DNA of 11,934 nucleotides from assembly GCA_964528095.1 (NCBI GenBank), contig CAZGSG010000177.1:1-11934 (forward strand), read 5' to 3'. This document shows positions 1-6,117 of the stretch, piece after piece. The notes beneath the pieces are model-generated. The model worked only from the letters and a program-made list of their open reading frames with translations, was not told where the DNA came from and made no database searches. The DNA is from CAZGSG01 sp964528095 (GTDB taxonomy: Bacteria > Bacteroidota > Bacteroidia > Chitinophagales > Chitinophagaceae). The position numbers were made by a program, and so were the translations under genes. Every line of letters begins with the position of its first letter. The stretch's first letter is position 1.

Positions 1-180
1 TTGCAGCTAGTAGAGATGGAGACCCGTGAACTACTTTCCCGAAGCGGATACCCTGGTCCGACGGTACCAATAATACGTGGAAGTGCACTACAGGCATTGC
101 AGGGTAACAGTGGATTAAATGGCGAACCCTCCATTGACCATTTACTGGCGTTGATGGATACGACGTTTTATCGAAAATAG
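1..180 (+). pseudogene. EF-Tu-like GTPase, C-terminal part of the G domain only (truncated, 5' end outside window)
   Basis: Frame 1 is open from the window edge to TAG at 178-180. It reads as the last part of an elongation factor Tu G domain: LVEMETRELL, then GYPGPTVPIIRGSALQAL, then GEPSIDHLLALMDTTF. EF-Tu delivers aminoacyl-tRNA to the ribosome and normally continues past this point into beta-barrel domains 2 and 3. Here the frame ends three residues after the MDTTF segment, and I could not find domain 2 in the sequence that follows. Codon choice (CTA, ATA, CGA, GGA, TTG) is unlike that of a highly expressed tuf gene. I infer a truncated or decaying tuf paralogue, not the working gene. A free-standing G domain with a special role cannot be excluded, because the start is not visible. 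Confidence 0.65.
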
Positions 181-238
181 ACAGTACATTTTTTATTTTA
201 TCAATTCATTATTACAAACACTACAACAGTTGCTTCAT

Positions 239-261
239 TCAGTTTTTGTCGATAAAACTGA
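239..261. repeat. Perfect inverted repeat (8-bp stem, 7-nt loop) after the EF-Tu fragment
   Basis: TCAGTTTT (239-246) and AAAACTGA (254-261) are exact reverse complements separated by TGTCGAT. It lies about 60 bp after the EF-Tu-like stop and could be a 3' hairpin of that transcript. It has no U tract, so it is not a convincing intrinsic terminator. The rest of 181-458 holds only the operator-like repeat at 419-440 and no recognisable gene. Confidence 0.4.
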
Positions 262-418
262 TATTTAAAAGCCCCCCGGTAACTATATTGTAAGTATAAC
301 GGTTTTAGGATTTCAGCGCAATCACAGCCAAACTGTTTCATGCTTGTCTGATCCGCTTCAGGCTGAAATTGATCTCAACATTCTTTGTTTTGATCTGCGA
401 ATTCCGCTGTATTTTATA

Positions 419-440
419 ATGTACGAAGTATTACGTACAT
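419..440. promoter_or_regulatory. Operator-like inverted repeat upstream of the TlpA-family gene
   Basis: ATGTACG (419-425) and CGTACAT (434-440) form a perfect 7-bp inverted repeat with an 8-bp AT-rich spacer, ending 18 bp before the ATG at 459. A TATAAT sequence (415-420) overlaps its left edge, and T-rich TTTG-containing sequence lies at 384-392. A repeat of this geometry could be a dimeric repressor site overlapping the promoter. No regulator gene is adjacent, so the role is inferred. Confidence 0.35.
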
Positions 441-458
441 TGTGATTCAACTATTCGC

Positions 459-1610
459 ATGAAGAATTTATTGCTTTTACTAGGTGCCTGTCTTGGTTGT
501 ATCTTATCAGGAGCGCAGTCAACCCGGGTAAGGGGTACTATCAATGGATTTTATCCATCTAAAATATACCTCAATATTCACAAAGGAAGTAGCATCACCA
601 GGGATTCGGCTGTCGTTGTTAATGGGAAATTTGAATTTTCGATCAGCGTCACTCAAATAGTTGCTGCAAGATTAGTAACACGGGATCCTGCAAAAAAAAT
701 ACTGGACAAGGAGCATGATTTTCTCATACCTGCCTTACAAATCCTTTTTTTTATCGAGCCGGGAAAAGATATAAATATAACAGGTAATTATGCCGACTGG
801 CCGATAGCGCGCATTGCCGGCGGTATTAACAATGAACTTCAAACAGGGTATACTATTACAAACAGCAAGAACCTGCTAAAAGAAAGAGAGCTGCTGGCAA
901 CTGGCTTTGCATTAAAGAATAAAGGTGATACAGCGGGCTTTTATACGAACGAAAGGGATCGCGGCGAACTGGAAAGAAAAAACCAGTTTGCTTATAGTCA
1001 ACTGGCAGAACAATACCCTAACTCAATATTGACTGCATTTTATGTTTATGAGCAATTGCCATTTATAGAAGATGAACGTTCACTGGAGAAATATTTTTCC
1101 CGTTTTAAAGCCGACACACGCAAAAGCGTATATGGTATTGCCATACAGGAAAAGTTGACTGATTTAAAAGGATCAGCAATTGGCAGTACTGTAAAAAATT
1201 TTATGGTAATAGGTAAAGACAGTATAATTAACCTGGAGGCGTACAGAGGCAAAGTTATATTGCTTGATTTCTGGGGCTCCTGGTGTATTCCCTGCCGCCA
1301 AGCCAATCCCCATCTTAAACAGTTATACGATACATATAAAGACAAGGGCTTTGAAATAATTGGCATTGCTCATGAAAAAGGAGAGAGAGGAAAAGAGAAT
1401 TGGATCAAAGCGATACAAAAGGATGAGCTGCCCTGGATCAATATTCTTAATAGTGATGCGATAGAAAAAAACAGGGTGAACCTCGTAGAACGGTTTTCGA
1501 TAGACTCCTACCCGACAAAAATTTTGATAGACAAAAAAGGAAAGATCCTTTTAAAAACCGGAAGCGATATGCAACAACTGGAACAGCTCTTAAAAGAGCA
1601 TCTTTTGTGA
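459..1610 (+). CDS. TlpA-like thiol-disulfide oxidoreductase with N-terminal DUF4369-type domain
   Basis: A secreted thioredoxin-fold protein of 383 aa. Residues 1-20 form a signal peptide ending near SGAQS; LGAC at 8-11 resembles a lipobox, but the hydrophobic stretch runs on beyond it, so signal peptidase I cleavage looks more likely. Residues about 22-130 resemble the DUF4369 domain common in Bacteroidota (RVRGTINGF, DSAVVVNGKFEF). The C-terminal part (about 240-383) is an AhpC/TSA-TlpA-type thioredoxin domain. It has GKVILLDFWGSWC leading into the redox motif W275-C276-I277-P278-C279, and the conserved cis-proline at P352 (SYPTK). Such proteins reduce or isomerise disulfides of envelope proteins, sometimes in cytochrome c maturation or oxidative stress; the partner here is unknown. 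No Shine-Dalgarno is visible. The gene appears monocistronic, with an inverted repeat just upstream that may be an operator. Confidence 0.9.
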   Translation: MKNLLLLLGACLGCILSGAQSTRVRGTINGFYPSKIYLNIHKGSSITRDSAVVVNGKFEFSISVTQIVAARLVTRDPAKKILDKEHDFLIPALQILFFIEPGKDINITGNYADWPIARIAGGINNELQTGYTITNSKNLLKERELLATGFALKNKGDTAGFYTNERDRGELERKNQFAYSQLAEQYPNSILTAFYVYEQLPFIEDERSLEKYFSRFKADTRKSVYGIAIQEKLTDLKGSAIGSTVKNFMVIGKDSIINLEAYRGKVILLDFWGSWCIPCRQANPHLKQLYDTYKDKGFEIIGIAHEKGERGKENWIKAIQKDELPWINILNSDAIEKNRVNLVERFSIDSYPTKILIDKKGKILLKTGSDMQQLEQLLKEHLL

Positions 1611-1769
1611 GATAAATTATTCTCTATACATAAGACTGTATAAATATCGGTACCGGGAGTATTGTTCTTCTTCCCCGGAGCAGTTATGAGCAGCAGCTTC
1701 TTACTGCAATTCAGCTATTACAATGTATCGGCGTCCATACTCTCCCTCAAACCTGGGCATAAAACCATT

Positions 1770-1777
1770 TACCTTTG
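1770..1777 (+). promoter_or_regulatory. Bacteroidota -7 element (TACCTTTG) for the deacetylase-family gene
   Basis: TACCTTTG matches the Bacteroidota consensus TAnnTTTG exactly. It ends only 9 bp before the ATG at 1787. Transcription from it should start about 4-7 nt downstream, giving a 5' leader of only a few nucleotides. No clear TTG/TTTG -33 element is seen 19-21 bp upstream, which limits confidence. Confidence 0.45.
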
Positions 1778-1786
1778 TAAGCCACT

Positions 1787-2707
1787 ATGCCCAATAAATC
1801 TTTGCACATCGCTTATGACCCTATCTATGCGCATCCCTTACCTGAAGGACACCGGTTCCCAATGCTAAAGTATGAGTTGATACCGGGGCAACTATTGCAT
1901 GAGGGCACTATCGGTGAGCATAATCTTTTTGCGCCTTCTATCTGTCGGGATGAAACCGTCTTATTAACACATACTGCTGCGTATATTGAGAAATTAAAGA
2001 CCCTGAAACTGAGTGTAAAAGAGCAGCGGCATATCGGCTTTCCGCAGTCGCGCGAACTTATAGAAAGAGAATTCATCATTACCCAGGGCACGCTTGATTG
2101 TTGTTATGCAGCCATGCAAAACGGCGTAGCCCTGAATGTAGCCGGCGGTACCCATCATGCTTTTGCAGATCATGGCGAAGGTTTTTGTCTGTTGAATGAT
2201 TTTGCTATCGCTTCAAATTATTTATTACAGCAAAAGCTTATAAACCGTATACTGATCATTGACCTGGATGTACACCAGGGCAATGGCACAGCCCGTTTAT
2301 TCAGCCATGAAAAAAGGGTATATACGTTCAGCATGCATGGAGAACATAACTATCCTTTTCACAAAGAAAAAAGTGACTGGGATATCGGATTAAAAGATGG
2401 TACTAAAAATGAGGAATACCTGGACCTGCTGACAACCGCACTGGATAAACTGCTTCCGAAATTACAGCCCGAGCTGGTATTTTTCCTTGCGGGAGCAGAT
2501 ATACTTGAAACAGATAAAATGGGGAAGCTAAAAGTAACCCTTAATGGATGCAGGCAAAGAGATATTGAGGTGTTTTCGCGACTGAAAAGCCGATCTATAC
2601 CCTGCGTAGTTGCAATGGGTGGAGGCTATTCAGCAGATATTAAAACGATCACTGAGGCGCATTGCAATACATTCAGATTAGCAAAAGATATGTACGAACT
2701 GGATTAA
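1787..2707 (+). CDS. Histone deacetylase family protein (zinc-dependent amidohydrolase)
   Basis: A 306-aa arginase/deacetylase-fold enzyme. The start at 1787 is supported because the conserved N-terminus (IAYDPIYAHPLPEGHRFPM) begins at residue 8. Active-site motifs are all present: tandem histidines H123-H124 in GGTHHAF, zinc ligands D161 and H163 in DLDVHQGNGT, zinc ligand D238 in GADILETDKMG, and the catalytic tyrosine Y281 after the triple glycine 278-280. The family removes acyl groups from acetyl-lysine, acetylpolyamines or related amides. The N-terminal style suggests the class IV (HDAC11-like) bacterial group, but the substrate cannot be read from sequence. There is no signal peptide, so it should be cytoplasmic. 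It converges with the membrane-protein gene 35 bp downstream. A -7 element lies almost on top of the start codon, so the mRNA may be nearly leaderless. Confidence 0.93.
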   Translation: MPNKSLHIAYDPIYAHPLPEGHRFPMLKYELIPGQLLHEGTIGEHNLFAPSICRDETVLLTHTAAYIEKLKTLKLSVKEQRHIGFPQSRELIEREFIITQGTLDCCYAAMQNGVALNVAGGTHHAFADHGEGFCLLNDFAIASNYLLQQKLINRILIIDLDVHQGNGTARLFSHEKRVYTFSMHGEHNYPFHKEKSDWDIGLKDGTKNEEYLDLLTTALDKLLPKLQPELVFFLAGADILETDKMGKLKVTLNGCRQRDIEVFSRLKSRSIPCVVAMGGGYSADIKTITEAHCNTFRLAKDMYELD

Positions 2708-2742
2708 GTTGCTTTCCGGGTATTTTCCTGAGATGGATCGTT

Positions 2743-3501
2743 CTAGCTTTTTATCTTCTTACCCTCCGGTCTCACAATAGCAAAAAGATATTTAAAAAAG
2801 AATAACAACAAGATCAATGCAATGCTCGAATGAAGAGTGATTAGCAAAGCTGTGTTCATTACAAAGTTCTGTGATAGAAATCCATTCTTCAGTAATGCGT
2901 TCAGCGCTGTTAATACGTAGCCCAGCAAGAATACGAGCGGCAGTATAAGAAAGCCGGTAATATACAGCCATCTTCTCTTGTTGTTCAGACTAAGGCCTGC
3001 CTTTATGACCGGAGGCAATCCTAATATCAGTACAATGATCGTGCAGGTCCAGATCATCTCCGGCCGGCTAAGATCATTTTTTAAAAGCCGTCTTGTCACC
3101 GTCATTTCATCTCCGCTTCCCATCATCACCTGGCTTATTCGTCCAAAAGGAATATTAGAGAAGATCAGCGAGAATCCAAACGCCCTTGCCCGTATATTAA
3201 CAGAATAAAGCAAGTACATTCCAAACCACATCAGACCGAAAGAGAATAGCGGTCCGGCCAATGTAGCCAGCCAGTATAACGAATGAGTTTGCTCACAGCC
3301 ATCGCACAAAGCCCATACATTAAAGTCGCGGGTGCCCCAGCAACCGCAAATGAGCCGGCCCACAACTATGTGAATTGTCTCATGCAGTTCCAGCATCACA
3401 AGCAATAACAACAGGAAACTGAAAATATAAGAGGCTGGTAGCCTGATACGCATAAAAAAAATGTGTAGACAGCAAACTGCTGTAGTTAGTACAATAAACA
3501 A
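2743..3501 (-). CDS. Polytopic membrane protein with HExxH motif (possible M50-like metallopeptidase)
   Basis: A 252-aa protein with roughly five or six hydrophobic segments (near 1-16, 23-38, 77-100, 106-118, 150-167, 175-200 and 212-240). At the end of the second segment is H40-E41-T42-I43-H44, the zinc-binding HExxH pattern. It is followed by LAGPLFSFGL (81-90) and by SNIPFGR plus GSGDE (115-132). This order recalls site-2 protease (M50) enzymes, where HExxH, a glycine-rich segment and a distal Asp motif lie in membrane helices, but NPxxDG itself is not exact. Four cysteines (C52, C54, C66, C69) sit just after the HExxH helix around GTRDFNVW and may bind metal or form disulfides. An alternative start is M17 (codon at 3451-3453). 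The DUF3601 gene ends 10 bp upstream on the same strand, so the two are probably co-transcribed. Proteolytic activity is inferred, not shown. Confidence 0.75.
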   Translation of the reverse strand: MFIVLTTAVCCLHIFFMRIRLPASYIFSFLLLLLVMLELHETIHIVVGRLICGCWGTRDFNVWALCDGCEQTHSLYWLATLAGPLFSFGLMWFGMYLLYSVNIRARAFGFSLIFSNIPFGRISQVMMGSGDEMTVTRRLLKNDLSRPEMIWTCTIIVLILGLPPVIKAGLSLNNKRRWLYITGFLILPLVFLLGYVLTALNALLKNGFLSQNFVMNTALLITLHSSIALILLLFFFKYLFAIVRPEGKKIKS

Positions 3502-3511
3502 GTATTGGTTA

Positions 3512-3772
3512 TCATTCGCAAGCCTCTACATAATCCAAAAAATGCTCAATGATATCCGCCTGCTCTTCCTGTCGCCATTGGAGTCGGAATAATAGAACGT
3601 TGGGATTGTCGTCAAGGGTCAGGTGCACAGTAAGCCCATCATCATAAGGCAGGAAATTTGTTTCTACAAAGGTCCAGATCTGACCAGTTTCGTGTACGTT
3701 TCGGTCATAATCGGTGAATGGCCTGACCACTTTATATCTTTGTCCGGGTGTTAACCCCAATGGATTGCTCAT
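3512..3772 (-). CDS. DUF3601 domain-containing small protein
   Basis: An 86-aa soluble acidic protein that is essentially one DUF3601 domain from end to end: LTPGQRYKVVRPFTDYD near the start, then HETGQIWTFVETNFLPYDDGLTVH, and the closing RLQWRQEEQADIIEHFLDY. The function of this family is not established. There is no signal peptide or membrane segment. The stop lies 10 bp before the start of the HExxH membrane protein, which suggests a two-gene operon. On the minus strand, TACATTTA (3776-3783) is one base off the -7 element and sits right before the start, a weak hint of a very short leader. The 106 bp between it and the upstream HEPN gene show no clear terminator. Confidence 0.82.
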   Translation of the reverse strand: MSNPLGLTPGQRYKVVRPFTDYDRNVHETGQIWTFVETNFLPYDDGLTVHLTLDDNPNVLLFRLQWRQEEQADIIEHFLDYVEACE

Positions 3773-3878
3773 GAATAAATGTACGAGATGAATTGGATGT
3801 TACCTCTATGGAATCAACAAGCGGTGGATTTGGGCAAACAAATGTTCTGGATGGTGCCATGTCAATCGTGGGTTATTT

Positions 3879-4547
3879 TTATAACCTATTGATAAATCTG
3901 ACTTCTTTGATAACACCATCAATTCCATAAAAGAGTTTTTCGGTATCATACCCTAACCAGTGCAAAAGATCCTTAATTAGTGCATAACGCTTTAATACAA
4001 GTGCCGTAGATATATGACCTGTTTGTTGATCGAAACAAAGGGGCTCATGATGTGCAATTCTATTTCTAAACAGGTTTACTTTTAAAAGACATCCAAGAAT
4101 ATCCTTTTGTTTCATTCCGGCAGGCCGGTTCACAAAGATCGTCAGGAGCGTATTCCCCGATGCGGGAAATTCAAATTTGCCAAATTGGTAAGTCCAGAAT
4201 CCAAAGGTTAGTGAAGAAAGCAGCGCATCATGCGTATATCGTGTGCCAAGTTTCTGTATGCTTTCCTGAACATTATGGTACGAATTCTCACAACCGGGAT
4301 TATCAAGGTATCCGGTTCCGGGTTCGATTGCCTTCGCCAACCATTCCGCCCCTTTTAAACCGGTAAAATGCAGGTCAATTGCATTTCGTAACGCGACCTC
4401 GAAAATACCGATGATTGCATAAAACTGCTGTGATATACGGATATTAGCCCTATAGAGTTTCAATGCTTTGCGCATGTTTTGCTGACAGGCCACTTTGTAC
4501 TTTTCCAGCCGGGGCCTTGAGAGGACTTTGGTGAATTCGTCATACAT
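3879..4547 (-). CDS. Abi-like HEPN-domain protein (Abi_2/AbiF-like superfamily), putative abortive-infection ribonuclease
   Basis: A 222-aa, mostly helical protein. The key evidence is R161-N162-R163-I164-A165-H166-H167-E-P-L near the C-terminus, an exact HEPN RNase signature (RNxxxH). It also has IFEVALRNAIDLHF (48-61) and LSSLTFGFWTYQFG (110-123), both characteristic of Abi-like proteins. HEPN proteins of this kind cleave RNA when active, and Abi_2 members (AbiD/AbiF) act in phage abortive infection or as toxins. It is shorter than the roughly 300 aa I expect for classical Abi_2 proteins and lacks their N-terminal YYRL-type segment, so it may be a separate clade. On the minus strand an A11 run lies 8-18 nt before the start codon. 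The divergent region carries a candidate structured RNA that could be its partner. Function is inferred from family knowledge. Confidence 0.82.
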   Translation of the reverse strand: MYDEFTKVLSRPRLEKYKVACQQNMRKALKLYRANIRISQQFYAIIGIFEVALRNAIDLHFTGLKGAEWLAKAIEPGTGYLDNPGCENSYHNVQESIQKLGTRYTHDALLSSLTFGFWTYQFGKFEFPASGNTLLTIFVNRPAGMKQKDILGCLLKVNLFRNRIAHHEPLCFDQQTGHISTALVLKRYALIKDLLHWLGYDTEKLFYGIDGVIKEVRFINRL

Positions 4548-4582
4548 TTTTAAATTTTTTTTTTTAATCTGTTATTTTTTAA

Positions 4583-4590
4583 TAAATTTG
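4583..4590 (+). promoter_or_regulatory. Bacteroidota -7 element (TAAATTTG) driving the candidate small RNA
   Basis: TAAATTTG is an exact TAnnTTTG match. It is preceded by a T-rich stretch (4555-4580) but by no exact TTTG at the -33 spacing. It points away from the HEPN gene, toward the foldable segment and terminator that end at 4680. The expected transcription start is about 4594-4597. Confidence 0.45.
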
Positions 4591-4594
4591 TCCT

Positions 4595-4680
4595 GTCATC
4601 CTGCGATGCCGCTGTTTGATGAAAGTCAATCAAGTTTGCAGGTTAAATTTTTAAAGGGCCGCTTTGCGGTCCTTTTTTTA
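4595..4680 (+). ncRNA. Candidate structured small RNA, about 85 nt, divergent from the HEPN gene
   Basis: The segment lies between a -7 promoter match and a strong terminator, and it folds by eye. An outer stem pairs 4600-4606 with 4636-4642 (CCTGCGA with TTTGCAGG, one G-U pair). An inner hairpin pairs TTGAT (4616-4620) with ATCAA (4629-4633) around an 8-nt loop. The terminator hairpin follows. I do not recognise a known RNA family. An ATG at 4606 opens a frame that reads straight through the terminator stem to 4776, which argues against a real protein here. It may be a regulatory RNA, an RNA antitoxin for the neighbouring HEPN protein, or a leader with attenuator. Existence is an inference from signals, and the start is approximate. 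Confidence 0.45.
4653..4680 (+). terminator. Strong rho-independent terminator
   Basis: AAAGGGCCGC (4653-4662) pairs with GCGGTCCTTT (4666-4675) over 10 bp with one G-U pair and a TTT loop, and it is followed by a run of T to 4679. Read on the minus strand the 3' side has no clean U tract, so it works for + strand transcripts. No + strand protein gene ends nearby, which is why I assign it to a small RNA. Confidence 0.8.
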
Positions 4681-5313
4681 TGCCCCAGACAGATTCAACT
4701 ACTGATTAAATTCCTCCTGGCATTCTTGATTTTTTCAACAAAGAGCTTTGTTATATTCGATTGTATGCAGCTTTAATGACAGGTATTAGTCATTGCGATA
4801 CAGATATGTGTATGCATTTTCACAAATGTATCAGCGGCTGTTCTTTTGACATTAGGAAAACCAACGGCAAAAAATGTTTTTTTCTGACAGAAATTCGTTG
4901 GCAGAAGATTTAAGACAAACCCAGGCTGTTCCCGAATTTATCCTCCATACTAAAGAAACGTGCGCCAGTTTGAATGACAATACTGTTTCCGACGCGTTAA
5001 CTATTATTAATTGTAAGCCCCTGCAGATTTATAAGATTGATGCGCCGGCACATCCTGCCAGCTTCATTACTCTTACCCTTTTTACCGAAGAGCTCAAAGC
5101 CGGTTGAAAGCGAAGAAGTCGACACCTTATACTATTCCAGGAGAATTGCTAATATTCGGTATTCATTCAGAGTTGGCAAGTAACCTTGCTAGCTAAGCAG
5201 TTTATTCCATGTTTACTTATAGGGACCCGGGCGGATTGTCCATAAAATCAGCATCCTTAAAAACAGGTTTTCGTAACATCTATCCGCGATAAAATCGACT
5301 AATACCATACAGT
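4681..5313. other. Gene-poor stretch between the small-RNA terminator and the PAP2 gene
   Basis: About 630 bp with no convincing gene apart from the doubtful ORF at 4874-5107. A 45-codon frame at 4776-4913 is rich in Cys and His but overlaps that ORF and looks accidental. A short hairpin (GCAAG 5176-5180, CTTGC 5185-5189, loop TAAC) has no U tract. I found no exact TAnnTTTG element before the PAP2 start. Confidence 0.5.
4874..5107 (+). CDS. Small hypothetical protein, doubtful
   Basis: A 77-codon ORF starting MFFSDRNSLAEDL and ending LTLFTEELKAG. I do not recognise the protein. It has no signal peptide or membrane helix and two cysteines. Codon use is not obviously wrong for this genome, and the central part (PEFILHTKETCASLND) reads like plausible protein. 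There is no clear promoter and no homology I can name. It could be a real short gene, the remnant of a longer one, or chance. Confidence 0.3.
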   Translation: MFFSDRNSLAEDLRQTQAVPEFILHTKETCASLNDNTVSDALTIINCKPLQIYKIDAPAHPASFITLTLFTEELKAG

Positions 5314-6117
5314 ATGCATAAGTATTTGTTTCTTTCGCTGGTTATCTTTTCCGCAATGACAGTCAATGCCCAGGAAGAGTTTCGCAATACGGTCGCCAGT
5401 AATGATACCATAGGCTATCGGCCTAGCTATACCTTGCAGCAGACCATGGCAAAAATGAGTGAAAACAGAAAACGGTTGAGATCGGTGATCGTCCCCGCAG
5501 CCATGATCACTTACGGTTTCGTATCACTCGAAAATGATGGTTTGTTAAAATTGGATAACAGTATCAAAAATGAAATATGGACAGAGGATCCTCACAAACC
5601 CATAACTGTCGACAACTATCTTCAATATGCCCCTGCCTTTGCAGTATATGGCCTGAATGCTTTGGGCATAAAAGGAAAAAACAATTTCAGGGACAAGTCT
5701 ATGATCTATCTCATGTCTAATGTGGTAATGGGAATAACTGTGCAATCTCTTAAAAAAATTACCCGGATACAAAGACCTGATGGTTTTGGCACGAATGCCT
5801 TTCCTTCCGGTCATACGGCTACGGCCTTTGTTGCCGCAGAATTTTTGCGTCAGGAATACAAAGATGTATCTCCATGGTATGGAGTGGGTGGGTATGCAGC
5901 TGCCACAGTCACGGCCTATTTAAGAATGTATAATAACAAGCATTGGTTCCGCGACCTGCTTCCAGGAGCTGGTATTGGGATACTTTCTACAAAAGCAATC
6001 TATTGGATGTATCCTTCTATTAAAAAAGTTCTTTTTAAAAACCGGCCTGTGTATACAATAGTAGCACCTTATTATCAGCCCGGGGGAGCTGGTTTGACAT
6101 TGATTCATAATTTCTGA
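5314..6117 (+). CDS. Secreted/membrane PAP2 superfamily phosphatase
   Basis: A 267-aa protein starting with a clear signal peptide (MHKYLFLSLVIFSAMTVNAQ, cleavage near residue 20). The three PAP2 catalytic motifs appear in order: K147-x6-R154-P155, then P164-S165-G166-H167, then R204-x5-H210-x3-D214. In the third motif the usual Ser before Arg is Leu203. These enzymes remove phosphate from lipid phosphates or isoprenyl (pyro)phosphates at the membrane, for example undecaprenyl pyrophosphate recycling, lipid A dephosphorylation or phosphatidate turnover; the substrate cannot be assigned. Hydrophobic segments are modest (about 58-72, 131-144, 190-202, 215-232), so it may be periplasmic with a membrane-associated core. 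It stands alone, with no operon partner within 200 bp on either side. Confidence 0.9.
   Translation: MHKYLFLSLVIFSAMTVNAQEEFRNTVASNDTIGYRPSYTLQQTMAKMSENRKRLRSVIVPAAMITYGFVSLENDGLLKLDNSIKNEIWTEDPHKPITVDNYLQYAPAFAVYGLNALGIKGKNNFRDKSMIYLMSNVVMGITVQSLKKITRIQRPDGFGTNAFPSGHTATAFVAAEFLRQEYKDVSPWYGVGGYAAATVTAYLRMYNNKHWFRDLLPGAGIGILSTKAIYWMYPSIKKVLFKNRPVYTIVAPYYQPGGAGLTLIHNF

Noticed and set aside
201..341. Minus-strand 46-codon ORF beginning MKQFGCDCAEILKP
   Set aside because: It reads plausibly but has no recognisable family, overlaps the hairpin at 239-261, and has no supporting promoter. Chance cannot be excluded.
1652..1677. CCGGG...CCCGG inverted repeat after the TlpA-family gene
   Set aside because: Only a 5-bp stem with a 16-nt loop and no T tract, too weak to call a terminator.
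4318..4335. tRNA T-loop-like GGTTCGATTGCC
   Set aside because: It lies within the conserved HEPN coding sequence, and no cloverleaf arms can be built around it.
4495..4776. 93-codon + strand ORF over the small-RNA region
   Set aside because: It starts inside the HEPN gene on the opposite strand and reads through the terminator stem and T tract, giving a low-complexity hydrophobic tail. Not a convincing protein.
4776..4913. 45-codon ORF rich in Cys and His (HCDTDMCMHFHKC...)
   Set aside because: The spacing does not fit a known zinc-binding pattern, it overlaps another candidate ORF, and it has no promoter. Most likely a chance reading.
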